From assembly GCA_035578155.1 (NCBI GenBank), contig JAPWDM010000005.1:20086877-20150876 (forward strand): DNA of 64,000 bases. Direction: 5' to 3'. A program made the position numbers and the translations under genes. Positions 11,441 through 22,664 of this stretch are shown one piece after another. Source of the DNA: Brachynemurus nebulosus (Eukaryota; Arthropoda; Insecta; Neuroptera; Myrmeleontidae). Below the pieces are notes generated by a model. It was not told the origin of the DNA. It was given only the letters and a program-made list of their open reading frames with translations, and made no database searches. Each line of letters begins with the position of its first letter. The stretch's first letter is position 1.

Positions 11441-11765
11441 TTTATAATGTGATCATTTTATCGTATAAAGTGTGAATCTAAGCACAGTCTGAGAACATAT
11501 TCGACACAATATGGATATTTTGTATATAACATACATATATATGCATGCGATATCCTTTTTGATACGATCACATAATTGCGGTACATGTATAAAGGTACAG
11601 GACCATTTCATTATCCGTACTACCATTATGCGTACGGTTGTGTGTGTTGTATATACATATACAGTCTACGTGAGAAAATTTTTAATGTAAACAAAGATTT
11701 TTATGTAAACAAGTATTAAATTTTTAACATATACAGGCGATTATTTTGAAAGTTAACATAAATAT

Positions 11766-11896
11766 ATGATAAAATTTCCAGAATAGAATTCAGCTATTAC
11801 AGCCACTGTCATGACGCGGGGGGCATGACCTGAGCCCGGGACTATGGCAGAAATTTGTTTTGAGGTCCCTAGAAACCGAAAATAATAGTCATTAAA

Positions 11897-11994
<98 letters not shown>

Positions 11995-12180
11995 CCGCGC
12001 GATAACTCTCGAACGAAGTATTCAATTTTTACGAAACTTTGTGAAAACATTGGAAGTCCCAAACCCTTGGATGAGTTTATCAGCCAGACACGTCGGATGC
12101 CAGGGACATTGGTTTTGTTCTTGAAAAAAATTAGGTTTTGCCAAAATTTCCACTTATTCAAAAATTTTTGAAAACTTGAA
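11766..12180 (+). mobile_element. TA-core repeat family, copy B, with (TA)n(GT)n
   Basis: Same blocks as copy A. The internal microsatellite is longer (about 11900-11970) and continues as (GT)n to about 11992 before the CCGCGCGATAACTC block. Truncated after the AAAATTTCCACTTATTC block. Confidence 0.75.
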
Positions 12181-12186
12181 AGTCGT

Positions 12187-12625
12187 CCAAGAATGGAATT
12201 CAGCTATTACAGCCACTGTCATGACGCGACTTAAACTAGTTGATATAGAGTAATTGTAAATAAAAAAAAACCTTCTTTATGTGATTTTTCCGCCTCATTC
12301 CGCCAAATTTTTTTCACGAAAAATGTCCAAAACGCCGTAAACGTTTTCACGAAATTTCTTAAAAATAAGATGTTTCGTTCTTGAGTTATCGTGCGGACAC
12401 TTAGTAAACATATATATATAAATGTGTCCGCACGATAACTCAAGAACGAAACATCTTATTTTTAAGAAATTTCGTGAAAAAAATTTGGCGGAATGAGGCG
12501 GAAAAATCACATAAAGGAGGTGTTTTTTTATTTACAATTACTCTATATCAACTAGTTTCCGAGAAAAACGTACTTTTGTAAATGGAAATTCGCTATGTTA
12601 TGCAGGATGCTGCGACAGGGGTATT
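12187..12625. mobile_element. TA-core family, two halves head to head
   Basis: A short 5' piece (to about 12230) leads into an inverted repeat. The left arm 12232-12410 and right arm 12424-12558 are near-perfect reverse complements meeting at a short TA tract. Each begins at the centre with GTGTCCGCACGATAACTC. The right side continues into the family's 3' end, GCTATGTTATGCAGGATGCT, then GCGACAGGGGTAT. It is the only copy here in which the post-TA half is duplicated as an inversion. Confidence 0.7.
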
Positions 12626-12801
12626 TATTTTTATCGTCTTATACGTATACGGCATAAGCATTTTAAAAAGTATTTTAAATATATGCTAAAACTACTAGGT
12701 ATTTAAGAATTCGAGATACTGATTTACTAAATAGGTCTGGTACGATTTCGACGAGCTAGATATTGATACCCGCTGAGCAATTTTACATGTTGGTACCTGA
12801 A

Positions 12802-13651
12802 AATTGCCCCCACTGACAATCGCCCTCAGTTTTATGTTCTCGATGGTTGTAAAAAGGTGGTCCGGACAATCGTCATCACTGACAATCGTCCCCAGTTTTA
12901 TTATTTTAGGTCGTTGTAGAGAGGAACTTGTCCCTACATATTATTTAACGAGAGGACATTAGTAATAAAATTTTATAAGTTAGTTTTACACTGCAACAAA
13001 ATAGGTATTATATTAAAAAATGTGTCAAATATTTTAAAACAGAAATCTCATTATGTTTTTATTTGAATGTTTATATGAATTATCACTAATCCATACAAGA
13101 AACGAAATATGGAATTACTTACAAATGTGGAACAAATGTTACAATTTCAAAAATGTTGCAGCTTTAACTATCGCGTCCAGGAATCCGCATTTCTTTTTAC
13201 ATATCGTCAGCTGAGTATTGGTTTGTACCCAGTCAACTTTTTAAATATTTTTTCTGATGGTGGTTTCGGCTTCCTCAATGGCCAAAACTAACAAAACAAC
13301 TATCTAGAAAAAATGTTTAAAAAGTTGACTTGGTACAAACCAATACTCAGCTGACGATATGCCTGTATAACTTTTTAAATCACGTCAGTTAGATAAAAGT
13401 TAATTTACTGAAATCTTTATATTTGCTTTTCTTACATACTAACACACAGTATTATCATCTAAGTTTACTTACACGGCCAGGTATAAACAAGCTAATATAC
13501 TGGGGGCGATTGTCACTGGTGGTGATTAACATCTGGTCAAATATAATGAGTCATAGAGCCAGGTATAAACAAATTTAGGGGTGATTGTCGCACTTTTTCA
13601 GTTGGGGACGATTGTCGGTGGGGGCGATTGTCATATATTCAAAAAACAAGT
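12802..13651. mobile_element. DNA transposon-like element with CAATCGCCCCCA ends
   Basis: Left end about 12806 (ATTGCCCCCACTGACAATCG, then CCCTCAG) pairs with the right end GACGATTGTCGGTGGGGGCG then ATTGTC at about 13613-13645. GACAATCGYCCCCA words repeat sub-terminally on both sides. No transposase. It contains a separate 46-bp-arm hairpin at 13201-13360. TSD not resolved. Confidence 0.6.
13201..13360. repeat. inverted repeat with 46-bp arms
   Basis: ATATCGTCAGCTGAGTATTG at 13201 continues to TTTTTAAA; its reverse complement ends at 13360. One C/T difference is seen in the arms. The ~65-bp spacer contains a short frame with no recognised content. Probably a small MITE nested in the surrounding element. 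Confidence 0.75.
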
Positions 13652-13689
13652 GATAAACAAAAAAAACCTCACCTACCTAATTTGGGTAC

Positions 13690-13790
13690 CCTCTTAAATC
13701 GCTTTTTGGCGCCCTCTAAGACCTGCCGCCCGGGGGACGTGCTCCGCTTGCCGCTCTAGATCCAGCTCTAATTCTGTCCAGTGAATCTGG
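13690..13790 (-). mobile_element. degenerate hAT terminal fragment (GGCGCC-rich)
   Basis: Aligns by eye with 49310-49401: a GGCGCCC.CTAAGACCTG block, then CCGCCCG, GACGTGC.CCGC and TCTAGATCCAGCTCT in place of TCCTAGATCCGGCCCTG. It is GC-rich compared with its surroundings. Confidence 0.5.
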
Positions 13791-13975
13791 TAGCCTTTTC
13801 CCCATCAAAAAAATATTTTCTGTCTTTATTCCACTTACTACATCATTTTCGATCATTAAATTTTTAAAAAAAAAAGAATTGTTTAAATTATGAATCTATG
13901 AAAGAAGAGAGAAATAGATTATAAACCCAAATAAAAAGAAATTAAACTTGTTTTAACAGAATTATTTATGTAGAC

Positions 13976-15219
13976 CAGGGGCTCCCAAAGTTTCATGTCG
14001 GCAAACCAAATTGTAAATACCAAAAGATTTGACGGGCCAAAAACACAAAAGAATCGATCACAGAGTGAATTTTGGTCGATCTCCTATGCTAATTTGAAAG
14101 TTGAAACTGAGGGTATAGTTTAATAAAAAAAAAAAAAAATAGTCACAATCGAAAAATAAGTCCCACTTACTAAACGAAAAGTGAAAATTCCCTAGTTAAG
14201 TTACCCAAATTCCATCAACGGATCTAATTTATATCATTTTGAAATCATTAATTTAAAAATGAAAAAATTAAACTTAATGACATCATCACGTTTACCAAAT
14301 TTTTTAAAAACTCCGAGAAACCTGAATTTTGATACTAGAAACATAAAATTTGAAGCCACTTACAAATTTTCGATACTACTTTTTCACACGCAGAAATTAA
14401 AGCACATTTCCTGGACGGATTTGGTTATTTTAACCTAAGAACTTGATTTATATTAAAGTAAATCGCCAAATAAGTAACAATAGTTGAACACCACTGATAC
14501 ACAGTGTCCTTAATAAAATTACCATTATGGAAATCTCGTAAATGGTGAGAGATACAATTTCGGCTCGCTTCCAAACTAGATGGAATTCGGGAATTGTAAA
14601 GAAAGCATTCGACGTATCTAGTGCTTCTACATAATTCATCTAATTTAACTAAAACTGTATCTCTCACCGTCTACGAAATCCCTATCTCTGATCCAAAACA
14701 AGATATAAGCACTGCAAATAATAGTGATGAGCAAAATTAGTCTTGGTCTTGCATTTTTTGCAAGACCAAGACCAATACTATGTATACCAAGAGCAAGACC
14801 AAGACCAAGACTATAAGTATGGCTGCAAGACCAATACCAAGACTCAAGTGAGCAAGACCAAGACAAAAGTAAGAAAAAAGCAAGACTCTTGCTGAACTAT
14901 TTAAATAGTTTGAAAGTATAATTAACACCGTAAAGAGAGAAAATTCTGATTTTAGAAGGAAAAAATTCGCTAATAAAAAGATGCAAGAAATTGCAAGATT
15001 TTTTAGCAATACCAAGACCAAGACTGCATTTTGCAAAACCAAGACCAAGAGCAAGACTCAAACTGCTCTAGCAAGACCAAGACCAAGATTCTTAATGCAA
15101 GAACAAGACCAAGACGAAGACTGCTAAGTCTTGATCTTGGTCTTGCATTTGCTCATCACTAGCACATAAGCTCTGATGTTTATAATCTGCTATCGCGGAT
15201 TGCCCATTAGAAACCCCTG
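13976..15219. mobile_element. non-autonomous hAT element with 8-bp TSD
   Basis: Left end CAGGGGCTCCCAAAGTTT, right end AAACCCCTG; flanked by a perfect 8-bp TSD ATGTAGAC (13968-13975 and 15220-15227). CAGGGG ends with 8-bp TSDs are diagnostic of hAT (Charlie-like style). The interior has no transposase and hosts the CTTGGT MITE copy 3 at 14722-15161, so this element is older than that insertion. Confidence 0.85.
14722..15161 (+). mobile_element. CTTGGT-ended hAT-type MITE, copy 3 (nested)
   Basis: Same ends (TAGTGATGAGCAAA, TTTGCTCATCACTA), hexamer arms and core as copies 1 and 2. The flanking 8-mers GCAAATAA and GCACATAA (14714-14721, 15162-15169) match at 7 of 8 positions, consistent with an aged TSD. 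Confidence 0.85.
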
Positions 15220-15460
15220 ATGTAGACTCATATATTATATTCAAAGAGATATTCAACAAGCCCACAGTAAGACGTGATTACACATATCCTCAATAATTTT
15301 TAGGATGCCAACTCTATTTACCAACTTTTTAAACCGCCACTGACAATTAATATTAAATTTATGACTGTATATTTACTTACATTGTGTACATTGTAGAATC
15401 AGACGTGTTTACCACACAGTAAGTTCTCTCCAACGTCTTCTAGCGAATTGTTGACTATAA

Positions 15461-15590
15461 GGCCATGTTCACACCGGAACGGTAAGTTGGAAGTGGAACG
15501 CGTAAGTAAAACATAAAAATACAAGAGCATGTTACGTACAATAATCTATTTATGTATTCTATTTACTACTTACCGTTCCTGTGTGTACGA
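15461..15590. mobile_element. small MITE with ACACCGGAACGGTAAG ends
   Basis: CACACCGGAACGGTAAG (about 15470-15486) is repeated inverted as CTTACCGTTCCTGTGTG (from 15569). Total about 130 bp. The style (GGCCATGTTCACACCGGAAC) resembles Harbinger-like MITEs. TSD not resolved. Confidence 0.5.
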
Positions 15591-16336
15591 GATATTACTA
15601 CTGGTATGACACTTGAGAAACATTTTATTTGCATAACTCTATACTATATACATATATTTGTGTAAAATCGTTTTTACCAAAAGTATGTGGAAAATGCTAG
15701 AAAAGGGGGAATGTATGAAATATAAAGCATAAAAGTTTTCTTTTTCTTTTTCTAACACAATCTTTGTGACTTGTACAACACACAAGCGATAGAAGATCTT
15801 ATCTTCTTTGTAAAAGGTACGTTCACACGTGTACAAATCATTGCGTAAAATAAATATCAACTAAATAAAATTAATATTCCGAATTTTTTTCGCTAATATC
15901 CTTTATACGGAATTGTTGACGGGGTACAGCGTTGTGTCGCAATTAATCAGGTTTCATTTGACGCTGTACAACGCGCATGACTATTAACATGTTAACCGTT
16001 AAGGCGTTACATCACTTTGAAATAACAGAAAAGAAGGTTTTGCTGAAAAAATTTTTTCTCCGTTACGTCCGTTATAGTTATAATTTACATTAATTTTATT
16101 TAGGTGGTGCACAAGATTATTAAATTTTCACTTATCGATAAATAGCACCACTTTGGAAAAAAAATGGTGAAAAGCGATGAAAAAATCAACCCTAATTTGT
16201 TTATAAAAAATTGGTTTGCTAACTAATTTCAAAAAATCGTGTGTGCTGCCCTGGATAATCTATCTAAAAAACTACAGGTATATCAAGACAATCGGATGAA
16301 AATGGCTAGAGGCATCTTGCGAACCGTTTTAGAATA
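15591..16336. other. AT-rich DNA, nothing recognised
   Basis: No coding segment or pairable repeat found. Confidence 0.4.
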
Positions 16337-16947
16337 CACCAATACCTCAATTTGCGTCGCGGTTACGTTTCAAAAAAACACGACGCAAATTGAAACGACG
16401 CAAAGTGAATTATGATTTTCTATAGCAAACCACGTAAAGATCGAAGATAGGTTTCAGGGTTACGAAAATACTACTTTTTAAAAAGAAAATTGAACAAAGT
16501 AAACATTTAAAAAACAAAAATAATATAAAATTTTATTACATACATACAAAAAACAAAAAAAAAAAAAAACAAATTTAATTAAAATAAAATAAAATAATCA
16601 ATTAATTTATAAAAACAAAGTAAAAGTTAGTCACCGTCTATTTAATTAATTTCGTAATACACATTTATTTTAGTTTTATACCAACACGCTCAAAGTAGTT
16701 GCCATCTATTATCAATCTTTATTACAACATCAATAGATACATATCCACCATATTACAACAAAGTTGTGCCATTTTTTAAAAAAGAGAAAGAAAATTTCAA
16801 CAAATTTTGAAAAAAAATTAAAAACTCGAACCCAAAACAACGCAACTTCGAGAATCTAGCGACGTACAATGAAAATTAGTACTAATTCAGCAGTGATGCA
16901 ACTTCCAAAGAACGCAAAACGAAACGATGCAAAGCGAGGTATTGGTG
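16337..16947. mobile_element. Tc1/mariner-type MITE, long copy
   Basis: Left end CACCAATACCTC then TTTGCGTCG; right end GCAAAGCGAGGTATTGGTG. Flanked by TA on both sides (16335-16336, 16948-16949). Internal blocks AAGTGAATTATGATTTTCTA and TTAGTACTAATTCAGCAG are shared with the 191-bp copy at 45281-45471. No transposase. Confidence 0.75.
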
Positions 16948-17825
16948 TACATAGTCTCGAGAAAAATGCATGTAAAGATTCAAAACCTGTTGAACGTTTT
17001 ATGCGTTAATATAGCTGTCGTTAATACCATCTGTGAGTTATTTATGCAAATATAACTGACCTGTAATTAAAAAAAGTTATCGACCAAAAGCTGAGAAACT
17101 CTAAAATGCTACACGCAACGAGGCAGCGTTTTTGAACGTTTTCAACCGCATAGTTTCTTCTGAATATCATCCTAACGGTGTTAATACAACATTTATGTCA
17201 ATAAAAGAATAAGAAACAAAAAAGTTTACAAAACTGTTATATGTAAATGTACCTTTAGTTTTCCACTTGTGAAAATACTATGGTTTTTTGTTATATTCAC
17301 AGAGATTATTTTATGAATGAGGCAATATATATGTAGACCACAATAATTCTTGTGTGAATACTCCTCACTCTCAACTGAGCTCTCAACTGTGGCATTTAAA
17401 TAAAGATAAATTATACCGCAATAGTGTTTTATAGAATGAGAAAAATGGTAAAATGGATTTCTTTTGTGACGTCGTTTGTGTTATATGATAGTTGAAAAAA
17501 TATGTAGATTTCAATTGGCCTTTAATAACGCCATTTTATATAAGTTTTTATTGTTTAACTCGTTCATTTGTTATTATGATTTAAAATGATTCAGATTTCA
17601 GAAATACATACATATAATTCCCTCTCTGTGGAATTTTAACGAAACCGTATAAAGTCAAAAAACTTTTTTCTTTTATGTATTTCAAATGGTTGAATATTGT
17701 ATAAAAGTACAGTACGATCTTGTTTTATAATATATATGTTATTCGAAAAATTTCTGTAAAAATAAAGCAAATTGTGACCTTTTCTAGTAACTAAATAATC
17801 AAAATATGAAAATTCGTCGAGAGCT
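16948..17825. other. AT-rich DNA, nothing recognised
   Basis: No supported feature. Confidence 0.4.
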
Positions 17826-18095
17826 TGAGGTTGAAGGGCTTCGATTCTACACCGATGATTTTGGTAAAAATGAAAGGAACGACTTGGAAAACCTATAATT
17901 CGCTTCTGGTATCATCTTTTACGGTATTGAAAGATTTTAGTAGACTTGATGACGTCATCTAATTAAAAAATTTCTTTTCCTTAAATGAAACTTTATGGAA
18001 ATATTTTGATTTGGTGTAAATGGTTGAGTTATCGTAATTTTTATAGAAACTTTTCATTTTTGCTACCGGAATGGCGAATTTCCTTTTAACTCTTT
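17826..18095. repeat. unit of a ~230-300 bp dispersed/tandem repeat
   Basis: Contains GGTAAAAATGAAAGGAACGA, then ATAATTCGCTTC, GATGACGTCATC, CTTTTCATTTTTGCTACCGG and ATGGCGAATTTCC. The same order appears at 58445-58847 and 60532-61030, and part at 18930-19060. Confidence 0.6.
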
Positions 18096-18415
18096 AAATG
18101 ATTAAGACGAGTTAACTCGTCCTGCAATGTGGCGGCTCAAAATGCTGTAATATGTATATATTCACTGGTACAGATGTCGCCATCGGTGACAGATTTTCCG
18201 AAATGCAGTATAATTCCAAAGAATGTTCAATTTTATCAACATAGTTTAGTATAATTTATAATTTATATTTTGTAAATTGCTAGGATTCACTTTTTGATGG
18301 TGGGGTCTTTGATTTTTTCTTTTTCTTTTTTGTAACCTTATCTATTGTACTTATCACTGGCAGTAAAAAGTCCGGCATTTTGAGACAAAAAAATTTTTCC
18401 ATATTGTTTGTTTAA

Positions 18416-18921
18416 CCCTTTATAGGAAGGTGGCAAATATTAATGCCACTACAAATAATTTTCTTTCTTAATTTCGATCTAAAATAATCTTTATGGACTT
18501 ATTTCATTACGTATGTAAACAGTGACCAATATGCATTCAACACTTTCATTCAAGTTAAAACTTGTCGCGTGAATTATGACGAAAACCAATAAAAGTGGCA
18601 AGTATAATATTTGCCACCGACTATTGGTATTTTTTCTATAAAAACATTTTAACAATGAATTGATTTTATTTAATTTTTAGTTGGTAGAAATCATCTACAA
18701 AGTTCAGTTACAATTAAGTGGTCAATATATTTCCCACCGTGCATGCACATACAATTGTTTTCTTACGTTAGGTGGCATTATAATTGACCACTCGTTAGAG
18801 CTTTATTACAATTAATTACAATTTTTTTAGTATTTTTTCTTAGCTCCATAGACTGATGTTAATTTAATTTAATTAAGTTTTCCTTAAAAATGAAAAATAA
18901 AATGTTATGTCCTATAAAGGG
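18416..18921. mobile_element. piggyBac-type MITE with TTAA TSD
   Basis: Ends CCCTTTATAGGA and TCCTATAAAGGG directly flanked by TTAA on both sides (18412-18415, 18922-18925). CCC..GGG termini with a TTAA target are the piggyBac signature. Sub-terminal GGTGGCAAATATT-like words repeat inside in both orientations. No coding capacity. It interrupts sequence of the 230-300 bp repeat family. Confidence 0.75.
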
Positions 18922-18929
18922 TTAAAAGG

Positions 18930-19060
18930 GTTAAAAATATGACTGATTCGTCAGAAATCTCTTTTTCAATTCTTCCACGTACTGAATTTTGATAAGAATG
19001 AAAAGGACAACTTCAAAAATATAAATCTAATTTCATTTTAAAAGAAAATGTATTTTGGAA
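18930..19060. repeat. partial unit of the 230-300 bp repeat
   Basis: Contains AAAAATATGACTGATTCGTC, then AATGAAAAGGACAACTTCAA, as in the array at 58.4-61.0 kb. Confidence 0.55.
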
Positions 19061-20614
19061 AAAGATGTTTTGTAACCCACTACCTTAACCAGTTGATTTT
19101 TTCGATTTTACTACCTAATTATTTCGCACACTTTAAATGTATTATTTTTATTTTAACTTCCCAGAACGGCGTCCTAGAATGCCAGATAAGACATAATTCA
19201 GTTATCAGTATTATGTTACAATTAATACAATTTCATCATATTACATAACTAGTATCAATTTGAAACGTACCGTATCTAAAAATCCGCCGAAATACTCTCT
19301 TTTATAATTTAAGCAATTATTCACCGTTGCAAAAAACTTTATCTGCATAACCTTTTTATATCGTGTGCAGCAAAAAACAAAAAAATAACTACCAATACCA
19401 ACCGTACCGCGATACAACATTTTTTAACTTAAATATTCTTCAACATATATAATATAAGTATATTGCCGTCGAGCGTGTACACACACATATAGTACACTCA
19501 AGTCTGTTTTTACACGGTAGATACCCTACGTCCCTTAGTAGATTCTGTTTAAGTTAATTTAGATAATATTTAAGTGTTGTGTTTTTCTTGCTTATAAAAA
19601 ATTGCACTCAAAACTTTAAGCGTGTTTTTCTTGGAAACACATTTTTAAAAAAAAAAAAAACAATACACATACAGTTAGCACTATTTCTCAAAAACTACCG
19701 TTTCGATTGTTTTGAGATTTTAACACTTATTCGTTATTATACTAACCACTACTTGAGCAAACGATTTGTTATTTTGATATAACATTTTAGAAACAAATCA
19801 AAAATTTTTCTAAACCCTTCGTGTTTATGAACCAACCATTATCGTTATAACAAATAAGCCCACAAAACTTTAAAGCAATCGATATACTCGTATAGGTAGT
19901 AGTTTTTGAAAATTTATGTTCATCGTAAACCATCCAAGAAAGACGTTTTGAAATTTTGGTTGTAAAATTTTTGTTTTCAATTTCATATCAATCAAATGCA
20001 TATTATATGAGATTTCAATTGTTTTAATTTTAAAGATTATTTTGGTTTATGTTGGCTTCCACAGATTTCTTGAATTTTATTAATCCGAAAAGGACAGAAA
20101 TTAAATGATAGGTAACAATAAAGTTATTCTATTATCCAATTTTTAGCGAATAGAAATGTTAATTTAATAAACGCTCTTAAAAATGCTCTTGGTGTGTAAA
20201 ATGTATATTTTTATTACTATTAAAGAAAAAGTACATTAAATATAATATTTCTCAACCGTCACATGTTGACTCTTTACCGTATACACCAAGATAAATCTAT
20301 ATTTAAATAGTACAAAATAACATATCAAAAATGTTTTGGATAAATTAAATAATTTGAACAATATTAGTATATTATTCAATGAGCGGGTAATGATAGCTAT
20401 TACTCATGAAGATGAAATTGAGATACGAGGCGAATTTATGAGCAGAATACTACAAGCACGTGAGCAGAATACTATACTTTTTCTACAACTTTTTCCGTTT
20501 TTGGTTTAAATAAAATTAAATACAGAAAAATTTAAATTAATATAATTTCTAATCTATCTCTAGTTTCATTAAATGTCCGTATATGTATCTATAGAAACGA
20601 TCAAAAATAAAATA
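19061..20614. other. AT-rich DNA, no gene seen
   Basis: Short AT-biased frames only; no RNA gene or pairable repeat. Confidence 0.4.
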
Positions 20615-20821
20615 TAAATAGCTTTAATTTCAAATATTATCGAGTGCTTGTGAGACACTACTACGTATGACAAACTTTTGTTTGCATTTCAACACACGCA
20701 GTATTGATATGTTCACTAATCGTTCAGCTAAACTGAAACTTTAAGCACTCGATTTCTTTGGTATAGTATGACCAAAAACCACATGTAAATTAAAAATCAC
20801 AAAGTGATTGAAAAAATTATC

Positions 20822-20894
20822 CGAATCGGCCGGGAATCGAACCCAGGATCTTCTGGTAACTAGCCAGACGTGCTAACCTCTACACCAACGATCC
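20822..20894 (-). tRNA. tRNA-Thr(AGU)-like, minus strand copy
   Basis: Folds as a 73-nt cloverleaf: 7-bp acceptor with one wobble and a 7-66 mismatch, D arm GTGT/GCAC, a perfect 5-bp anticodon stem TCTGG/CCAGA with loop CTAGTTA (anticodon AGU), a 5-nt variable loop, and T arm CTGGG/CCCGG. The pol III B box GGTTCGATTCC is perfect and the A box TGGTGTAGAGG fits the consensus. U37 and the acceptor mismatches are unusual for a working tRNA-Thr, so it may be tRNA-derived repeat sequence rather than a functional gene. Confidence 0.6.
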
Positions 20895-21272
20895 CATGCT
20901 CGGTAAGCGGCCGAGCCGGACACCCATTCAATCACCTATGTGTATTAGTACTCTCTCTGATTCGAGAAACAGTTACAATTTTAATTTTAAATATTTTTTC
21001 AATCACTTTGTGATTTTTAATTTAAATGTGGTTTTTGGTCATACTATACCAAAGAAATCGAGTGCTTAAAGTTTCAGTTTAGCTGAACGATTAGTGAACA
21101 TATGAATACTGCGTGTGTTGAAATGCAAACAAAAGTTTGTCATACGTAGTAGTGTCTCACAAGCACTCGATAATATTTGAAATTAAAATTGTAACTGTTT
21201 CTCGAATCAGAGAGAGTACTAATACACATAGGTGATTGAATGGATGTCCGGCTCGGCCGCTTACCGAGCATG

Positions 21273-21345
21273 GGATCGTTGGTGTAGAGGTTAGCACGTC
21301 TGGCTAGTTACCAGAAGATCCTGGGTTCGATTCCCGGCCGATCCG
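21273..21345 (+). tRNA. tRNA-Thr(AGU)-like, plus strand copy
   Basis: Same 73-nt fold as the minus-strand copy. Here the acceptor stem GGATCG/CGATCC is fully Watson-Crick for six pairs, with only position 7-66 (U-C) unpaired. A and B boxes are intact. No TTTT terminator follows immediately; the nearest T-run begins about 8 bases after the tRNA 3' end. Confidence 0.65.
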
Positions 21346-21599
21346 GATAATTTTTTCGATCACTTTGTGATTTTTAATAAATAGCTTTGTTTACATATAC
21401 GTTGCTACGTAACAGAATAAATGAAAGTAAGTCATTGATTGAAACTGATTGAGTAATGGCCTTTCTTCACACTTTTGAATAATCCATAACTTTTCCAACA
21501 ATTAATGGATATAGTGAGTATCCTCTCATGCACAGTTACTACCCTCACTATATACATACATAGAAGTTTTCACTTCCAAAATGCGTGTACCTAAAAAAA

Positions 21600-21868
21600 A
21601 GAGCGTTGGGTGTAGTCCGTATGAGATTGGCCAGTAATGTCGGGCGTCGCGTCGTGTGCAGATAAGCGTCGTCGTCATAGTAACCGGGGATAGCATTTTA
21701 CAACACGGTATAAGTGTATATGCCGTACCAACGTAGCGTGTAGCGGACGAAGGAATGAATAACGTTGTTGGTGGTGGCGGTGGTGGCGGCCACCGATGCT
21801 GCTCTGAAGTTTGTGATGTTTGTGATGCAGAGGTTAGGGAGCTTTTGCGGGCGTGTCTTTTCTATTAG
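21600..21868 (+). other. GC-rich island, possible promoter or first exon
   Basis: CpG-dense stretch (GTCGGGCGTCGCGTCGTG, GATAAGCGTCGTCGTC) standing out from AT-rich flanks. It ends in a short frame with a Gly run. This is what a promoter/5' exon looks like in an AT-rich genome, but no splice-linked coding exon was found. Confidence 0.35.
21755..21868 (+). CDS. short Gly-rich frame, candidate initial exon
   Basis: ATG gives MNNVVGGGGGGGHRCC, then SEVCDVCDAE and a TAG after 37 residues. A possible donor (GAG|GTTAGG) falls after the codon for Glu26, which would make this an initial exon of about 78 coding bases. The Gly run comes from a GGT/GGC trinucleotide tract. No domain recognised; may be chance. 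Confidence 0.22.
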   Translation: MNNVVGGGGGGGHRCCSEVCDVCDAEVRELLRACLFY

Positions 21869-22424
21869 ATTGTTCATGTTGAAATGTGACATTCATCCGT
21901 TTGTTCTTCTCAACGATTCCGTACAGAAATCGTAACATTTGTTCGAAAATATTTTAACTAATATCGCTAGCTGCTGATTTAATTATTAAACTTTTTTTTT
22001 TTTATTAATAAAAGATAGAAAATACGATTTTATAATACGTTAAAAAAACATAGGCAATCCAATGGACTTAATATGTCAACGTTTCGATTTGTTGTGAATT
22101 CGCGTTTTTCGCGTTGTTAAAATGAATTTGTGCAATTTTTTTTATTTGTTAATTGTTAAATTTAATTGTTGGTTAAAATTTTATGTGATTTGTTAAATCG
22201 ATGTGGTGCTACTTTTTGGAAAAATTTTTTTAATAAACAGGGTCTAAAAATTATTTAAAATGCATATCAGTAAAATTTTATAATATATGAAATATTAAAA
22301 GTTGTTAATGTTTTGGTAAACGATTTTTGATTTCTTTTTTAAATCTGCTTAGAAAATATTTTGGAAATTGCATGGAGGAGCAATGTGCCTATAGTATCAG
22401 AATTTTTATATTTTTATATTTTTT
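21869..22424. other. AT-rich DNA, nothing recognised
   Basis: No supported feature. Confidence 0.4.
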
Positions 22425-22664
22425 TAGGGTTTCGCACCTTAAAAATACCATAGTGTAGAAAAAATCTTTACCATAGTGTAAAGAAAATTTTTAAATTTTA
22501 AAATTTAGACAAATTTTTGGCAAAAAAACACATTTTTCTAAGGTTTCAGGCATCGGACGTTTCTGGCTAGAGAACTCATCCAGTGATTTGAGATTTCTAA
22601 CGTTTTCACCACGTAAAAGTTGAATATTTTGTTCGAGAGTTATCGTACAGATACATACACACAC

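Larger units (their letters stand above)
20626..21377. mobile_element. tRNA-bearing inverted, circularly permuted dimer with 11-bp TSD
   Basis: Flanked by TAAATAGCTTT on both sides (20615-20625 and 21378-21388). Left half is segment A (20626-20812) then B (20813-20990). Right half is the reverse complement of A (about 20998-21190) followed by the reverse complement of B (about 21191-21376). A plain foldback would read A-B-B'-A'; this reads A-B-A'-B', as if one strand of a tandem ~370-bp repeat had been cut at a different phase. The motif AATCACTTTGTGATTTTTAA marks each A/B boundary and the right end. B carries a tRNA-Thr-like gene. Arms differ by only a few substitutions. Confidence 0.75.

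Noticed and set aside
11753..12171. Frames with long Tyr-Ile or His-Thr runs
   Set aside because: They are translations of (TA)n and (GT)n microsatellites inside the TA-core repeat.
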